Part shown: one piece after another, positions 36,679 through 45,042 of the stretch
Position numbering within the stretch: the stretch's first letter is position 1
Layout: each line of letters starts with the position of its first letter
Origin: Kofleriaceae bacterium
Lineage (GTDB): Bacteria; Myxococcota_A; Polyangia; Haliangiales; Haliangiaceae
Direction: 5' to 3'
NCBI GenBank assembly: GCA_024762925.1
Contig: JANTGM010000013.1
Coordinates: 1 to 64,000, forward strand
DNA: 64,000 bases
Made by a program: the position numbers and the translations under genes
Notes under the pieces: generated by a model
Databases searched by the model: none
What the model saw: only the letters and a program-made list of their open reading frames with translations
Told to the model about the DNA's origin: nothing

Positions 36679-37008
36679 CTACGCCTGGTCGTCGATTTCA
36701 GCACCAGGGGCGTTGGTCTTCACCGACGTGATGCCGTTTTCCATGGCACTGTTTGAGGAGTACATCTCGCTTGTGCCAATAACTTCACCGTTGGCCGCCT
36801 TGAGGACAAAGTACGGCTCATTGCTCTTGGACTCTTTTCGCTCAAATCTCGCATCGTCCTGAGAATTGTTCCGAACCGACTCGATGCCACCTGTGGCGCT
36901 TGCTTTTGCGGAGTAGCCTTGGGAAGCAAGAATGACTTGGCCGTTTCCCGCTTTCAGACGAAAGCGAAACTTCTCGGCGTTGTCTTTGTAGATCTCGAAT
37001 TTTGCCAT
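36679..37008 (-). CDS. YegP-family (DUF1508) protein, two tandem repeats
   Basis: A 109-residue protein made of two copies of the DUF1508 repeat: FRFRLKAGNGQVILASQGYSAKASATGGIESV, and PYFVLKAANGEVIGTSEMYSSNSAMENGITSV. These proteins are small, beta-rich and widespread, with no established function. Length and repeat number match E. coli YegP. It is convergent with the preceding plus-strand gene (23 bp apart) and lies downstream of a TetR gene, but a terminator between the two argues for separate transcription. Confidence 0.93.
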   Translation of the reverse strand: MAKFEIYKDNAEKFRFRLKAGNGQVILASQGYSAKASATGGIESVRNNSQDDARFERKESKSNEPYFVLKAANGEVIGTSEMYSSNSAMENGITSVKTNAPGAEIDDQA

Positions 37009-37063
37009 GCTTGGAAGCTACCACCGTTGGCTGTGCTTGTCGGCGCACGAGCTGAGCAGGGAC

Positions 37064-37098
37064 AAAAACGCCCGGCCACACATTGCGTGCACCGGGCG
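37064..37098 (-). terminator. Intrinsic terminator of the TetR gene
   Basis: On the minus strand, CGCCCGG (37092-37098, read in reverse) pairs with CCGGGCG (37069-37075) and is followed directly by five T residues (37064-37068). It lies 27 bp past the TetR stop codon. Confidence 0.9.
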
Positions 37099-37124
37099 AG
37101 ATCGCGTAGGCGTTGGCGTTTGCC

Positions 37125-37772
37125 TTAGTTGACGCTATGGCTGTTCAAGCTGCCTTCAATGGCGGTGAACGCATTTCGTGCCAGCTCGTTGAAGCTGCCG
37201 CCGGGCAGGTCCAGGTTGAGGCGAGCATCGTTGGTCTGCAGAACTCCAAGGAACAGTGCCCAGAAGAGATCGACAGTTGTGTCTGCGGCAGACTCACTCA
37301 CGACTACATCGAGGGATGCGCCTTCGCGAATCATGGCGGAGAGGTGCATACGGATTTGCGCGATGCCCTTACCAACCGTCTCGGCGACTTCGTCACTGAG
37401 TTGCTTGCGGATGTTTGGTTGAGAGACCAGGCGGAGAACACGAGTCGCCTCGATGTCGGCTCCAGCCCACTGCGTTAGAAAAGTCCAAGTGTGTCGCAGT
37501 TTGTCGTCGACCTTGAGGTCGGTTCGATTGCGAATCTGCGTCATCTCACCATCAAAGAGCTCAAGAGTCTCTTCGAGAAGTGAAACGTACAGGTCTTCCT
37601 TGGAGCGGAAGTAGAGGTAAATCGCGCCCACCGAGAGCGAAGCTTCGCGAGCGATTTGCTCGATAGAGGTCTTTGCGTACCCCTTCTCGGCAAAGACAGT
37701 GCGAGCTGCGCGCTGGATACGACGGCGACGTGCTTGTCGCTCTTGCTGTTTGCGTTCGTGAGCCGTAGTCAT
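37125..37772 (-). CDS. TetR/AcrR-family transcriptional regulator
   Basis: A 215-residue regulator started at ATG 37772 (MTTAHERKQQ...); a TTG at 37808 would add 12 residues. The N-terminal DNA-binding domain is typical (RIQRAARTVFAEKGYAKTSI, then the helix-turn-helix at about 36-57 ending GAIYLYFRSKEDLY). The C-terminal domain is a ligand-binding, dimerising helical bundle of unknown ligand. A 14-bp inverted repeat lies 40 bp upstream next to a candidate promoter, which suggests autoregulation. No obvious efflux pump or target gene adjoins it. Confidence 0.92.
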   Translation of the reverse strand: MTTAHERKQQERQARRRRIQRAARTVFAEKGYAKTSIEQIAREASLSVGAIYLYFRSKEDLYVSLLEETLELFDGEMTQIRNRTDLKVDDKLRHTWTFLTQWAGADIEATRVLRLVSQPNIRKQLSDEVAETVGKGIAQIRMHLSAMIREGASLDVVVSESAADTTVDLFWALFLGVLQTNDARLNLDLPGGSFNELARNAFTAIEGSLNSHSVN

Positions 37773-37779
37773 GAGGTGA

Positions 37780-37825
37780 TTGGTAGTCGGGTTGACGCAG
37801 AGGGTCAAGTAGGGAATGAATTCCC
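37780..37825 (-). promoter_or_regulatory. Candidate promoter and operator of the TetR gene
   Basis: On the minus strand, TTGACC (37803-37808) and TACCAA (37780-37785) are 17 bp apart, and the ATG at 37772 falls almost on the predicted transcription start. Immediately upstream is the inverted repeat GGGAAT-GA-ATTCCC (37812-37825), a size and position suited to a TetR dimer. Confidence 0.45.
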
Positions 37826-37874
37826 CACACCTTTTTTGCCTTTCCGATCGCCTGTGAACCCAATTTTCACGCAG

Positions 37875-37910
37875 AAAAGGCAGGCGGGCCTACACTTGAC
37901 CTCGCCTGCC
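37875..37910 (-). terminator. Intrinsic terminator of the VWA-protein gene
   Basis: On the minus strand, the arm at 37903-37910 (GGCAGGCG as read) pairs perfectly with the arm at 37879-37886 (CGCCTGCC as read), followed by four T residues (37875-37878). It lies about 60 bp past the stop of the gene ending at 37969. Confidence 0.8.
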
Positions 37911-37968
37911 GCACTTTAGTGCCGATTTTTTCTGAGGTGGCCAAGCCGCCCGGACTCGGTCGGCCCGC

Positions 37969-39375
37969 CTAGTACATCAGCTCGTAGGCATCCTTGCGAT
38001 TGCTCTTGCGAGCCTTCTTGCCGCGAGCCGATCGGGGGGCCGCCGGGGCTTTGGCGAAGTTGCTCTTCACACGCTTCTCGGTTGCCTTCATCTCTGCGGC
38101 GAAGACAGCATCATCAAGGTCGGCGGCAATCGCCTGACTCGTCTGTGCTCGGGTGGTCATCACTCGCTCGGCTTCTTCACGATTGCCCCGCTCGTAGAGT
38201 TCTGTGGCTTGCTGGATGGCCTTTGCGGTGAGAGCACGCTCGATGAGTCGGTTGGATTGCATGTCGCGACCGCTGTCGACCAGTGTTTGGTTCGTAGTGA
38301 TTTCTGCGCCCAAGCTGCGGCTGAGGTTAACCATCTCGGTGGATCCTGGCTCGAAGAAGGAAGCTTCGAGTGCTGCCAAGGACATCGAACCGTTGTTGGA
38401 GGTCTGAACCTCAAGAGCCACGATGACCTTGCGGGTCTCGCCAGCGTGCATATCGGCGACATTGACAAGAAGTTGGTTGCCGCTGCGGACTGTGTCGTAG
38501 CCAAGCACTTCTTGAACTTCTACGCCAGGCTTTGGCGCAATGCGAAGTTGAACGCGGGTAGCCACAGTGGCACCAAGACGGGAGAGTTCGGTGGAGAAGA
38601 GCTTGGCAAGCATATCGGCCGACTCTGCAAAGTAGTAGTTGCCGCGTCCAGAGACGGCGATGCGAGTTAGGGTCTGCTCGTCAAAATCGAGTCCCACACC
38701 AACGGTTGTGATGGACACGCCTTGTTGCGCTGATTGCGCAGCCAGCTCGGCAAGCTCGCCCTTGCCAATGATGCCCTCGTTGGCTTGCCCATCACTGATG
38801 AGAACGATGCGCTGGACCCGCTCGCTGGAAGCGCCCAAACTCAACAGCTGTGAGCGCCCAGCAACCAGGCCACCGCTCATGTTCGTGCCGCCATCAGTAT
38901 AAATCTGAGAAATGGTCATCAGAGCGGCTTGTTTTGCCTGCTCTGTCGCAGCCGTGCTTGGGAAGAGAACATCGACCTCGGTGCCATAGGCGGTGATTGA
39001 GAAGCGATCGTCCTTGTCGAGTCCCGCAATGAGTTGGCGGGCGGCAAGCTTTGCTTGTGAGAGTTTTTCTCCCTCCATCGATCCGCTGCGGTCAAAGACA
39101 ACAGCGAGATCCACATCAGGCCTGGCGAGTTGTTCTTGGTCGGGGGCTTCCAGCGTGACAGCCATGTAGGCTGTGTGTGTACCAGCGAGAAGGTGTGTGG
39201 ATGCGAGGGACGCACCGAGGTTAAGCGTGTTGCTCTGGGCTGATGTGACTGGGGGAGGGCCACCGGTGGCAACCGCAGGCTTGCGCTGCGTGAGTAAGAG
39301 GGCTGCAATCGAGACGGCGCCAGCGGTGGCGAGGATCGCAGAGGTCTTAAGAGCAGCGGAGTTCTTGCTAGGCAT
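37969..39375 (-). CDS. Exported or membrane-anchored VWA-domain protein
   Basis: A 468-residue protein with an N-terminal hydrophobic segment (about 11-29) that acts as a signal or anchor. The von Willebrand A domain (about 88-270) has a complete metal-ion-dependent adhesion site: Asp95-Arg-Ser97-Gly-Ser99, Thr164 and Asp195. A beta-rich domain follows, then a helical tail ending in a very basic stretch (ARGKKARKSNRK). Such proteins bind other proteins at the cell surface or in the periplasm. A good ribosome-binding site (TTGGAG) precedes the ATG. The next upstream gene, 60 bp away on the same strand, may be in the same transcript. Confidence 0.88.
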   Translation of the reverse strand: MPSKNSAALKTSAILATAGAVSIAALLLTQRKPAVATGGPPPVTSAQSNTLNLGASLASTHLLAGTHTAYMAVTLEAPDQEQLARPDVDLAVVFDRSGSMEGEKLSQAKLAARQLIAGLDKDDRFSITAYGTEVDVLFPSTAATEQAKQAALMTISQIYTDGGTNMSGGLVAGRSQLLSLGASSERVQRIVLISDGQANEGIIGKGELAELAAQSAQQGVSITTVGVGLDFDEQTLTRIAVSGRGNYYFAESADMLAKLFSTELSRLGATVATRVQLRIAPKPGVEVQEVLGYDTVRSGNQLLVNVADMHAGETRKVIVALEVQTSNNGSMSLAALEASFFEPGSTEMVNLSRSLGAEITTNQTLVDSGRDMQSNRLIERALTAKAIQQATELYERGNREEAERVMTTRAQTSQAIAADLDDAVFAAEMKATEKRVKSNFAKAPAAPRSARGKKARKSNRKDAYELMY

Positions 39376-39435
39376 GCAATCTCCAACGCGGAGAGCAGCC
39401 GTTCGATCTATTCCAATTGAGAAACTGCTGCAGAT

Positions 39436-40212
39436 TTAAAGCGGAACGATATCGGTGCTCAAGTCTCGGCTTATGCACAGAATTGATTGTGGAGGCAGCT
39501 CTTCGAATCCCTCGCCCAAGGCTGACTCTGCACTCACAACCAACACCGAGCGAAACTCGGTTTCTGGTCGCTTTGCATCCTCGATGTGCTTGAGTCGGCG
39601 CTGAAAAACTGGTCCCGCCAGACGTGCTGCGAGGGTCGATCGGGAATTGGAGACCATGATGTTACCCAACGCTCCCTTGAGCCCAGCATCGCTGCAAACC
39701 TTCTGGACAAGCGCCAAAGCAGTTCGAAGCGCAGCAGCACTGTGTTTGGGTTCGAGGTTGTGATCGTCGAGTTGACCTGCGTCGTGCAGAAGCGAGAGAA
39801 AGACGTGTAGGACATATTCTGCTGGACTCTTGCCCTTCACGCTGCGCTGCAAAAACCCTGGCAGATGTGCCTCCAGAGCTTCATGCACCTCAGGGAAATT
39901 CTCGATATCGCCTTGCATACCCAACATCCAGTGCTTGTAGCGGAATGGCTGGGTGTTGGCGTTTCCCTTGTAGGTTTCATCATCGGTTGCCACACCAATC
40001 ACGTAATCGGAACTCAGTGAGCCAAGCACCTCGAAGAAGTCGAACGGGCCTTTGACAGGCTTTGGGTGCCTAGAGAGCAAGACCTCGCCTGCTTGTACAT
40101 AACTGAGCCCCCAGCGAGTGATGTCCTTAGTGAGGAGCACCTCGCGCACCGGCTCAATGGCCGAGAGGAGCCTCTCTGGCTGATTGCAGACGCATGTAAA
40201 GAGGAGAGGCAT
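39436..40212 (-). CDS. Degenerate class II glutamine-amidotransferase-like protein
   Basis: A 258-residue protein that reads like the YafJ/EgtC-type class II amidotransferase fold: a start strand, a WGLSYV strand, a central VIGVATDDETYKGNANTQPF block (family: HVRxAT...NTHPF) and then GMQGDIENF (family: HNG). The catalytic N-terminal Cys is absent (Pro is residue 2; the nearest are Cys7 and Cys9), the conserved His-Val-Arg is lost, and NTHPF is NTQPF. It is therefore unlikely to hydrolyse glutamine. The fold assignment is moderate. It precedes the VWA gene by 60 bp and may be its operon partner. Confidence 0.55.
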   Translation of the reverse strand: MPLLFTCVCNQPERLLSAIEPVREVLLTKDITRWGLSYVQAGEVLLSRHPKPVKGPFDFFEVLGSLSSDYVIGVATDDETYKGNANTQPFRYKHWMLGMQGDIENFPEVHEALEAHLPGFLQRSVKGKSPAEYVLHVFLSLLHDAGQLDDHNLEPKHSAAALRTALALVQKVCSDAGLKGALGNIMVSNSRSTLAARLAGPVFQRRLKHIEDAKRPETEFRSVLVVSAESALGEGFEELPPQSILCISRDLSTDIVPL

Positions 40213-40287
40213 AGTCTCAGGCGAACATTCCCAGTATAGCCTGGGGGCCGAGTGGAGGCAATGAAGACTTGCGCTAAGCCTTTGGAG

Positions 40288-41142
40288 TTATTCGTGAAAC
40301 GTGGTCTTGCAAAACTCGATCATGAGATCGAATACCTTGGCCCGTTCAACCTCGTTGAATACCTCATGGCGCATCTCGGGAAACTCATGATAGCTCGACT
40401 TGGCCTTGACGGCATCATGAACCTTGCGCGTCTGTTGCGGGTTGGCGAGAGAGTCCGATCCTGCGACCAGCCAGAGCGTGGGGATTGCAATGCGATGCGC
40501 GAATTCCGCGACCCACTTCTGAGTCGCCACCGCTTCGGTGAACCAGCGGGCTGAGGCCACATCGTGCACCAAGGTGTCCTTGCTGTGCTCGCGCATCTTT
40601 TCCTCGTCATGGGTGAGTTCTTCACTCTTGATCTTGTTTGGCAGCGCCAGTTTGGGAAGGACCTTACTGGCTGCCTTCGCAAAGAGAATCTGCACTGGTG
40701 CTTTCTTCTTGAGCTCGAGAAAGGGGGAAGAAATGACTGCTGCCTTGATGCTGCTTGGGCACCGAAAGGGATCGGCTATGAGTCGCAATCCAACCAGGGC
40801 GCCATTGGAATGACCGACAAAGAGGACCGGGCGCTCGCCACACTCCGATGCCAGAGCGAGCAGCGCAGCCTCGAGATCCTCAAGGTAGTTCTCGAAGGAG
40901 CTGATGTATCCGCGATCACCATCAGACCTACCATGGCCGCGCAAGTCTGGACACAAGACCGAGAAGCCCTCGGCCCGCAACATCTCGGCGACTTCGGCGT
41001 AGCGACCACCATGATCTGCATAGCCATGCAGAACGAGAGCGTTTGCCTTTGCGTCGCGGGCCTCGTAGAGAGTGCCAAAGAGCTTGGTGCCATCTTTGGA
41101 GGAGAAGTGCAGGTCTCGGGGGCTCTCTTGGGCGGCGGGCAT
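40288..41142 (-). CDS. Alpha/beta hydrolase, monoacylglycerol-lipase-like
   Basis: A 284-residue serine hydrolase of the Hydrolase_4 group, which cleaves monoacylglycerols or lysophospholipids. Motifs are complete: the HGYADHGGRYAE oxyanion/loop region, LRGHGRSDGDRG, and a catalytic triad of Ser112 (in GHSNG), Asp230 and His259 (in MRHEVFNE). No signal peptide is seen, so it should be cytoplasmic. It is transcribed divergently from tgl, with about 150 bp between the starts. Confidence 0.92.
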   Translation of the reverse strand: MPAAQESPRDLHFSSKDGTKLFGTLYEARDAKANALVLHGYADHGGRYAEVAEMLRAEGFSVLCPDLRGHGRSDGDRGYISSFENYLEDLEAALLALASECGERPVLFVGHSNGALVGLRLIADPFRCPSSIKAAVISSPFLELKKKAPVQILFAKAASKVLPKLALPNKIKSEELTHDEEKMREHSKDTLVHDVASARWFTEAVATQKWVAEFAHRIAIPTLWLVAGSDSLANPQQTRKVHDAVKAKSSYHEFPEMRHEVFNEVERAKVFDLMIEFCKTTFHE

Positions 41143-41250
41143 GGAGCAAAGTCTCGCACTCTTGGCAGCAGAAATCCCTCTTCAAGGAGGTGGGTTGATG
41201 TGGGGGATCGGGAGAAGTGAATGACACTTTGTGAACAAGCCTCGTCGTGA

Positions 41251-41279
41251 TTGACATGATGCGTCGTCATTGCTAGTTT
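41251..41279 (+). promoter_or_regulatory. Candidate tgl operon promoter
   Basis: A perfect TTGACA (41251-41256) lies 17 bp before TAGTTT (41274-41279). Transcription would start about 11 nt before the tgl ATG at 41297, giving a very short leader. Confidence 0.5.
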
Positions 41280-41296
41280 GTGCGCCATCTCAGACT

Positions 41297-42130
41297 ATGC
41301 GAGCTAAGTTGCTTATATCGCAGGGTTTATTGGCCCTCCTACTGCTCTCTGGAGCGGGGCTTGGGTGCGGTACCCCATCGCAGAATCCCAAGAAGAGCAA
41401 CAATCGGCTGCAAATCGCCAAGGACTACCTCACGCGCTTCGAGCTCACCGCTGCCCGCAAAGAGGCACAGACAGCGGTGAAGTACAACGACAAGAACGCC
41501 GAGGCCTACCTGGTCCTGGGCTTGGTCGATTTTCTGGAGGCGCAAAACAACTACCGCCTGCTCGAAGTTGATGATTGCCTCACGGGGGTTGATGCAGAAG
41601 GCCTTCGCAGCGAACTACAGGCCCATGTTCGCAGTGCGATTGCCAGCTTTGCCAAAGCCGCTGACATCGATGGCGAGTACAGCGAGGCCATCGCAAACCA
41701 GGCCAAGTCACATGCACTCCTCGAGGAGTATGACGTAGCAATCGAGCTCTTCGAAAAGTCTCTCGAGGTTCCTCATCGTCTCATGCAACTTGGACTCACT
41801 CGCGCCGACCTTGGATGGGCGCGTTTTCACTCTGGCGATGATGCGGGAGCGGCAAAAGAGTTGCGTCAGGCGCTACAGTCAAACGCCAATATGTGCATCG
41901 CCAAGTATCGCTTGGGCAGGGTTTACTTTAAACGCGAAGAGTGGAATAAAGCGCTCAAGCAGTTTCAGGCAGTTGTGCTCGAGGACGACTGTCGGATGCA
42001 AGAAGCACATTTATATTTCGTGAAAACGATGAGCCAGCTTTCCATGACAAACGAGCTACCAGCAGCAATTGACCAATGCACTGCTCTAGCTCCGAACAGC
42101 TGTATCGCCGCGCAGTGCCAAGGGGTGTAA
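41297..42130 (+). CDS. tgl: TPR lipoprotein, Tgl/PilF-like type IV pilus pilotin
   Basis: A 277-residue lipoprotein started at ATG 41297. The signal peptide ends Gly-Leu-Gly-Cys (Cys24). The mature part is a chain of about six TPR helical pairs, beginning RLQIAKDYLTRFELTAARKEAQTAVKYNDKNAEAYLVLGLV. This matches Tgl/PilF pilotins, which sit in the outer membrane and are needed for assembly of the PilQ secretin of type IV pili, the engine of twitching or social motility. Two conserved-looking Cys pairs near the C-terminus may form disulfides. It is coupled to the RodZ-like gene by a TAATG overlap. Confidence 0.8.
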   Translation: MRAKLLISQGLLALLLLSGAGLGCGTPSQNPKKSNNRLQIAKDYLTRFELTAARKEAQTAVKYNDKNAEAYLVLGLVDFLEAQNNYRLLEVDDCLTGVDAEGLRSELQAHVRSAIASFAKAADIDGEYSEAIANQAKSHALLEEYDVAIELFEKSLEVPHRLMQLGLTRADLGWARFHSGDDAGAAKELRQALQSNANMCIAKYRLGRVYFKREEWNKALKQFQAVVLEDDCRMQEAHLYFVKTMSQLSMTNELPAAIDQCTALAPNSCIAAQCQGV

Positions 42131-43188
42131 TGGAGAAACGACAAGATACCGACCGTCTTGAAACCGATCGCATGACCGAACTCTCTCAGGCTGTAGTTTC
42201 TGCAAACTGCACCACCGAGGAATGCGATGTCGTTGACACCAACGACGCGGAAGATGTTCGTGAAGAAGACGCGGAAGATGTTCGTGAAGAAGACGCGGAA
42301 GATGTTCGTGAAGAAGAAGTTTTCACCGCCAAAGATCCCAACGATGCAGTTGAAGCCGTTGATGAGGCGGCTGAGCTGGGCGAGGACATCGAAGCGCTCG
42401 GCCCTCAACAACGTCTTGGCCGCTCTCTGCGGAACAAGCGAGACGAGCTCGAAATGGGGCTCGAAGAGATTGCTCGTACCACGAAAATTCCCAAGGCCTC
42501 ACTCTCGCACATCGAGGCTGGTCGTTTTGACAGCCTTCCAGGAGATGTCTTTGCTCGCGGCTTCCTCCGCTCCTACGCACGTTGCGTCGGAATGGATGGT
42601 GACGAGATTGTTCGCCGCTATGCCCAGTGCGGACTAAGTCCCGCACCGGTTTCATCCGACCTTGCAGATGCCGTATTGGGTGGACGACGGAAGCCAACTC
42701 AGCGACGTGCTCGAGGCACAGCTGGCAGCAAGCCAAAGACAACCGCCCCATCCGCATCATCGGAGGCGGGCAGCGCAGATGGCAATGCCGTGCGCAAGGT
42801 GCTTCGCGATGCATTCGACCTCGGTCAGCACGTGCGCAGCGGGTTGTCCCGAACTGCACCTAAGAAAAGTACTGGTGCACGCGAAGACGTTTCTGACGTT
42901 TCTGAGGTCGAAGCTGCTGAGTGCAAGTCGGTGGTTCGCGAGAAGCGCAACCGAACCTTTGTGCCGCCGAACTTCGACTATGAGAACGACATGACGCACC
43001 GTGGGCCACTAACCCTAGGCGTCATCATTCTCGTCATCGTTGCAACACTCACCATGAGCTACTTGCTCCGGCGTCCCGGAACGAGCACGGATGGCTTCAC
43101 GCAAAACGCACCGAGCATGCTGGACTCGCAAGAGGAGCGAGCAGCCCATCCATTCTCGCCAATGCCTTCCAACACCTTCCACGCATAA
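42130..43188 (+). CDS. RodZ-like helix-turn-helix membrane protein without the usual periplasmic domain
   Basis: A 352-residue protein from the ATG that overlaps the tgl stop. The order is an acidic N-terminal tail with three identical DAEDVREE units (39-62), a RodZ-type helix-turn-helix domain (about 94-165, LGRSLRNKRDELEMGLEEIAR and RGFLRSYARCVGM), a Lys/Arg/Ser-rich linker, and one transmembrane helix (about 297-316). RodZ links MreB to the cell wall, but its periplasmic DUF4115 domain is replaced here by about 35 low-complexity residues. It may act in cell shape or in placing the pilus machine. The following recO gene is 9 bp downstream. Confidence 0.82.
   Translation: MEKRQDTDRLETDRMTELSQAVVSANCTTEECDVVDTNDAEDVREEDAEDVREEDAEDVREEEVFTAKDPNDAVEAVDEAAELGEDIEALGPQQRLGRSLRNKRDELEMGLEEIARTTKIPKASLSHIEAGRFDSLPGDVFARGFLRSYARCVGMDGDEIVRRYAQCGLSPAPVSSDLADAVLGGRRKPTQRRARGTAGSKPKTTAPSASSEAGSADGNAVRKVLRDAFDLGQHVRSGLSRTAPKKSTGAREDVSDVSEVEAAECKSVVREKRNRTFVPPNFDYENDMTHRGPLTLGVIILVIVATLTMSYLLRRPGTSTDGFTQNAPSMLDSQEERAAHPFSPMPSNTFHA
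42244..42315 (+). repeat. Three perfect 24-bp tandem repeats in the RodZ-like gene
   Basis: The 24-bp unit beginning GACGCGGAAGATGTTCGTGA is present three times without a single mismatch (42244-42267, 42268-42291, 42292-42315). Each copy encodes Asp-Ala-Glu-Asp-Val-Arg-Glu-Glu, so gain or loss of units keeps the frame. Confidence 0.97.
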
Positions 43189-43197
43189 GCTCGGCTC

Positions 43198-43965
43198 TTG
43201 CGAACGATCGAGGACGAGCCTGCGCTGGTCCTTCGCCGCACCGAATATGGCGAATCCGATCTTGTCGTTGGGCTCTATGGCCGCTCACTTGGCAAGATCA
43301 CCGCCTTGGCGCGAGGCGCGAGGAAATCAAGAAAGCGATTTGCCGCTGGGTTAGGGCTCTTCACGGTGAGTGAATTGCAGTTGCAGACCCGGCCCAAAGC
43401 CAGCATGTGGACGCTTCTCGCAGCACAGCCAAAGCAGAGTTATGCGCAGTTGGCGCATGATGTGGCCGGCATGGCACACGGAAGCTATGGCACCGAGCTT
43501 GTGCGGGAACTGAGCGCGACCGAGCATGCGGACCCAGCATTGTTCGACCTGCTGGTTGCGCTGTACAAAGGCCTGGCCGATGTGGGGCCGAAAGTTGGAC
43601 GCTTGCGCGTTTTTGAGCTCCGACTCTTGTCTGCGCTGGGCGTTGCTCCTGTGTTGAGCGTATGTGGTGCCTGTGGGAACTCCGCAGGGGATCAGGGGAT
43701 GCATTGGGCCCCTGAGAAGGGTGGGGTCGTGTGTGAAAGGTGTGCAGCACATGAACTCACATCTGGGGTGAGGCCCATTTCAGCCGAGGCGATCGACTAC
43801 TTGATAACGGCTCAGGCACTGCTGCAGCTGGTGAGCGGTGATGCGCTTGATGCGTTGCCCGGCGCCGTTGAGGCGCGGCAGGCGATGTTGTCGCTGCTGT
43901 ATTGGCATGTGGGCAAGCCGCTCAAGTCGGTGGAGTTCATCGCGAAGCTGCGCAACAAGGAGTAA
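43198..43965 (+). CDS. recO: DNA repair protein RecO
   Basis: A 255-residue RecO that helps RecF/RecR load RecA onto SSB-coated single-stranded DNA. The N-terminal OB-fold (EDEPALVLRRTEYGESDLVVGLY...) is normal. A four-Cys zinc site follows in the C-terminal domain (CGACG, then CERC, about residues 160-183). The start is a TTG, 9 bp after the RodZ-like gene; no in-frame ATG exists before the OB-fold. Length matches the family. Confidence 0.93.
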   Translation: MRTIEDEPALVLRRTEYGESDLVVGLYGRSLGKITALARGARKSRKRFAAGLGLFTVSELQLQTRPKASMWTLLAAQPKQSYAQLAHDVAGMAHGSYGTELVRELSATEHADPALFDLLVALYKGLADVGPKVGRLRVFELRLLSALGVAPVLSVCGACGNSAGDQGMHWAPEKGGVVCERCAAHELTSGVRPISAEAIDYLITAQALLQLVSGDALDALPGAVEARQAMLSLLYWHVGKPLKSVEFIAKLRNKE

Positions 43966-43975
43966 ACTCTGAGTC

Positions 43976-44986
43976 ATGCCTCGTTGGCTCCGATTCAGTT
44001 TGCTCTCTGTTTGCAGCTTTCTCTGCCTCGCCTTGGTGTTGCCAAATGCCCACGCAGAGGACAAGGCGAAAGCTGTGAAGCTTCTTGCCAAGGGTGACAA
44101 GGCTTTGGCCAAAGGCGACCGCTACATGGAACAGAACAATCCCGAGAAAGGGATTGAGGCCTGGGAAGAGGCTCTAGCTCTCTACAACCAAGCCTATGAG
44201 GCCTACAACAGTCCCAAGATCTACTTTCCGATTGCCCGAGCAGAGCAGCGACTGGGGCACAACATGGAAGCCATGGACCACTATCAGATGATGCTCAAAG
44301 GCGCCGAGAATCCAAAGCCAGAATTGGTGGAGCAGGTTGATAAGGCAGTGGAAGAGGTGCGAAAGGAACTCATTGCTTTGGACTTGAACGTCGAGCAAAA
44401 CGGCGCGGTCGTGAGTCTCGATGGCAAGGATATTGGTCTCACACCTCTTGATGGCCCAATCTACATGCCACCGGGCGGGCACAAGTACACCGTGACGCTC
44501 GAGGGCTACTCGCCCCAAGAGGAAATGTTCGACCTAACTCGCGGACAGCGCACAAGCCGATCCATTCGCCTTGAGCCGCTCAAGGTCACGGTTGCCAAAA
44601 AGCCCAAGAAGCCCAAGAAGCCCAAGAAGAGTCGATCAACTGGGACTGTTAGCACCAAGCCACTCACCCTGAGTTTTGGGGTTGCCGGCGCGATGTTGCT
44701 GGGGGCTGGATTCACAGGAATCGCCGCAACTGCACGTCATGATCGATATCAAGATACAGGGCTCTCGGAAGAAGAGCGTATCAAGGCGCGCGATAGCGGC
44801 AAAACCTATCGATTGGCAACGGATGTCTTGCTTGCAGGGGGGGTTCTCGCCGCAGCCTATGGCACCTACTACTACTACTCCAAATACAAGGGGAGCAAAG
44901 AGAAAGCCAAGACTTCCTCCAACATGCGTGTGACTCCCTACGCCAGCAGCACAGGGGCAGGCGTGGCACTGGGGGCGACCTTCTGA
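43976..44986 (+). CDS. Exported PEGA-type protein with TPR-like start and two C-terminal membrane helices
   Basis: A 336-residue protein with a signal peptide (cleavage near Ala-His-Ala, about residue 24), a helical TPR-like part (KAVKLLAKGDKALAKGDRYM... up to about 110), and a PEGA-type beta domain (GAVVSLDGKDIGLTPLDGPIYMPPGGHKYTVTLEGY). A Lys-Pro-Lys repeat linker (three KKP units) and two hydrophobic segments near the C-terminus follow. PEGA domains are common surface modules in myxobacteria, with unknown ligands. It begins 10 bp after recO, so it is probably in the same transcript. The following gene has a related C-terminal domain. Confidence 0.75.
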   Translation: MPRWLRFSLLSVCSFLCLALVLPNAHAEDKAKAVKLLAKGDKALAKGDRYMEQNNPEKGIEAWEEALALYNQAYEAYNSPKIYFPIARAEQRLGHNMEAMDHYQMMLKGAENPKPELVEQVDKAVEEVRKELIALDLNVEQNGAVVSLDGKDIGLTPLDGPIYMPPGGHKYTVTLEGYSPQEEMFDLTRGQRTSRSIRLEPLKVTVAKKPKKPKKPKKSRSTGTVSTKPLTLSFGVAGAMLLGAGFTGIAATARHDRYQDTGLSEEERIKARDSGKTYRLATDVLLAGGVLAAAYGTYYYYSKYKGSKEKAKTSSNMRVTPYASSTGAGVALGATF

Positions 44987-45042
44987 TACCTTGATATGAC
45001 GCCTTGGCCTCGCTAGGCCTTTCAAGCAGGAGTCGTCCGTCG

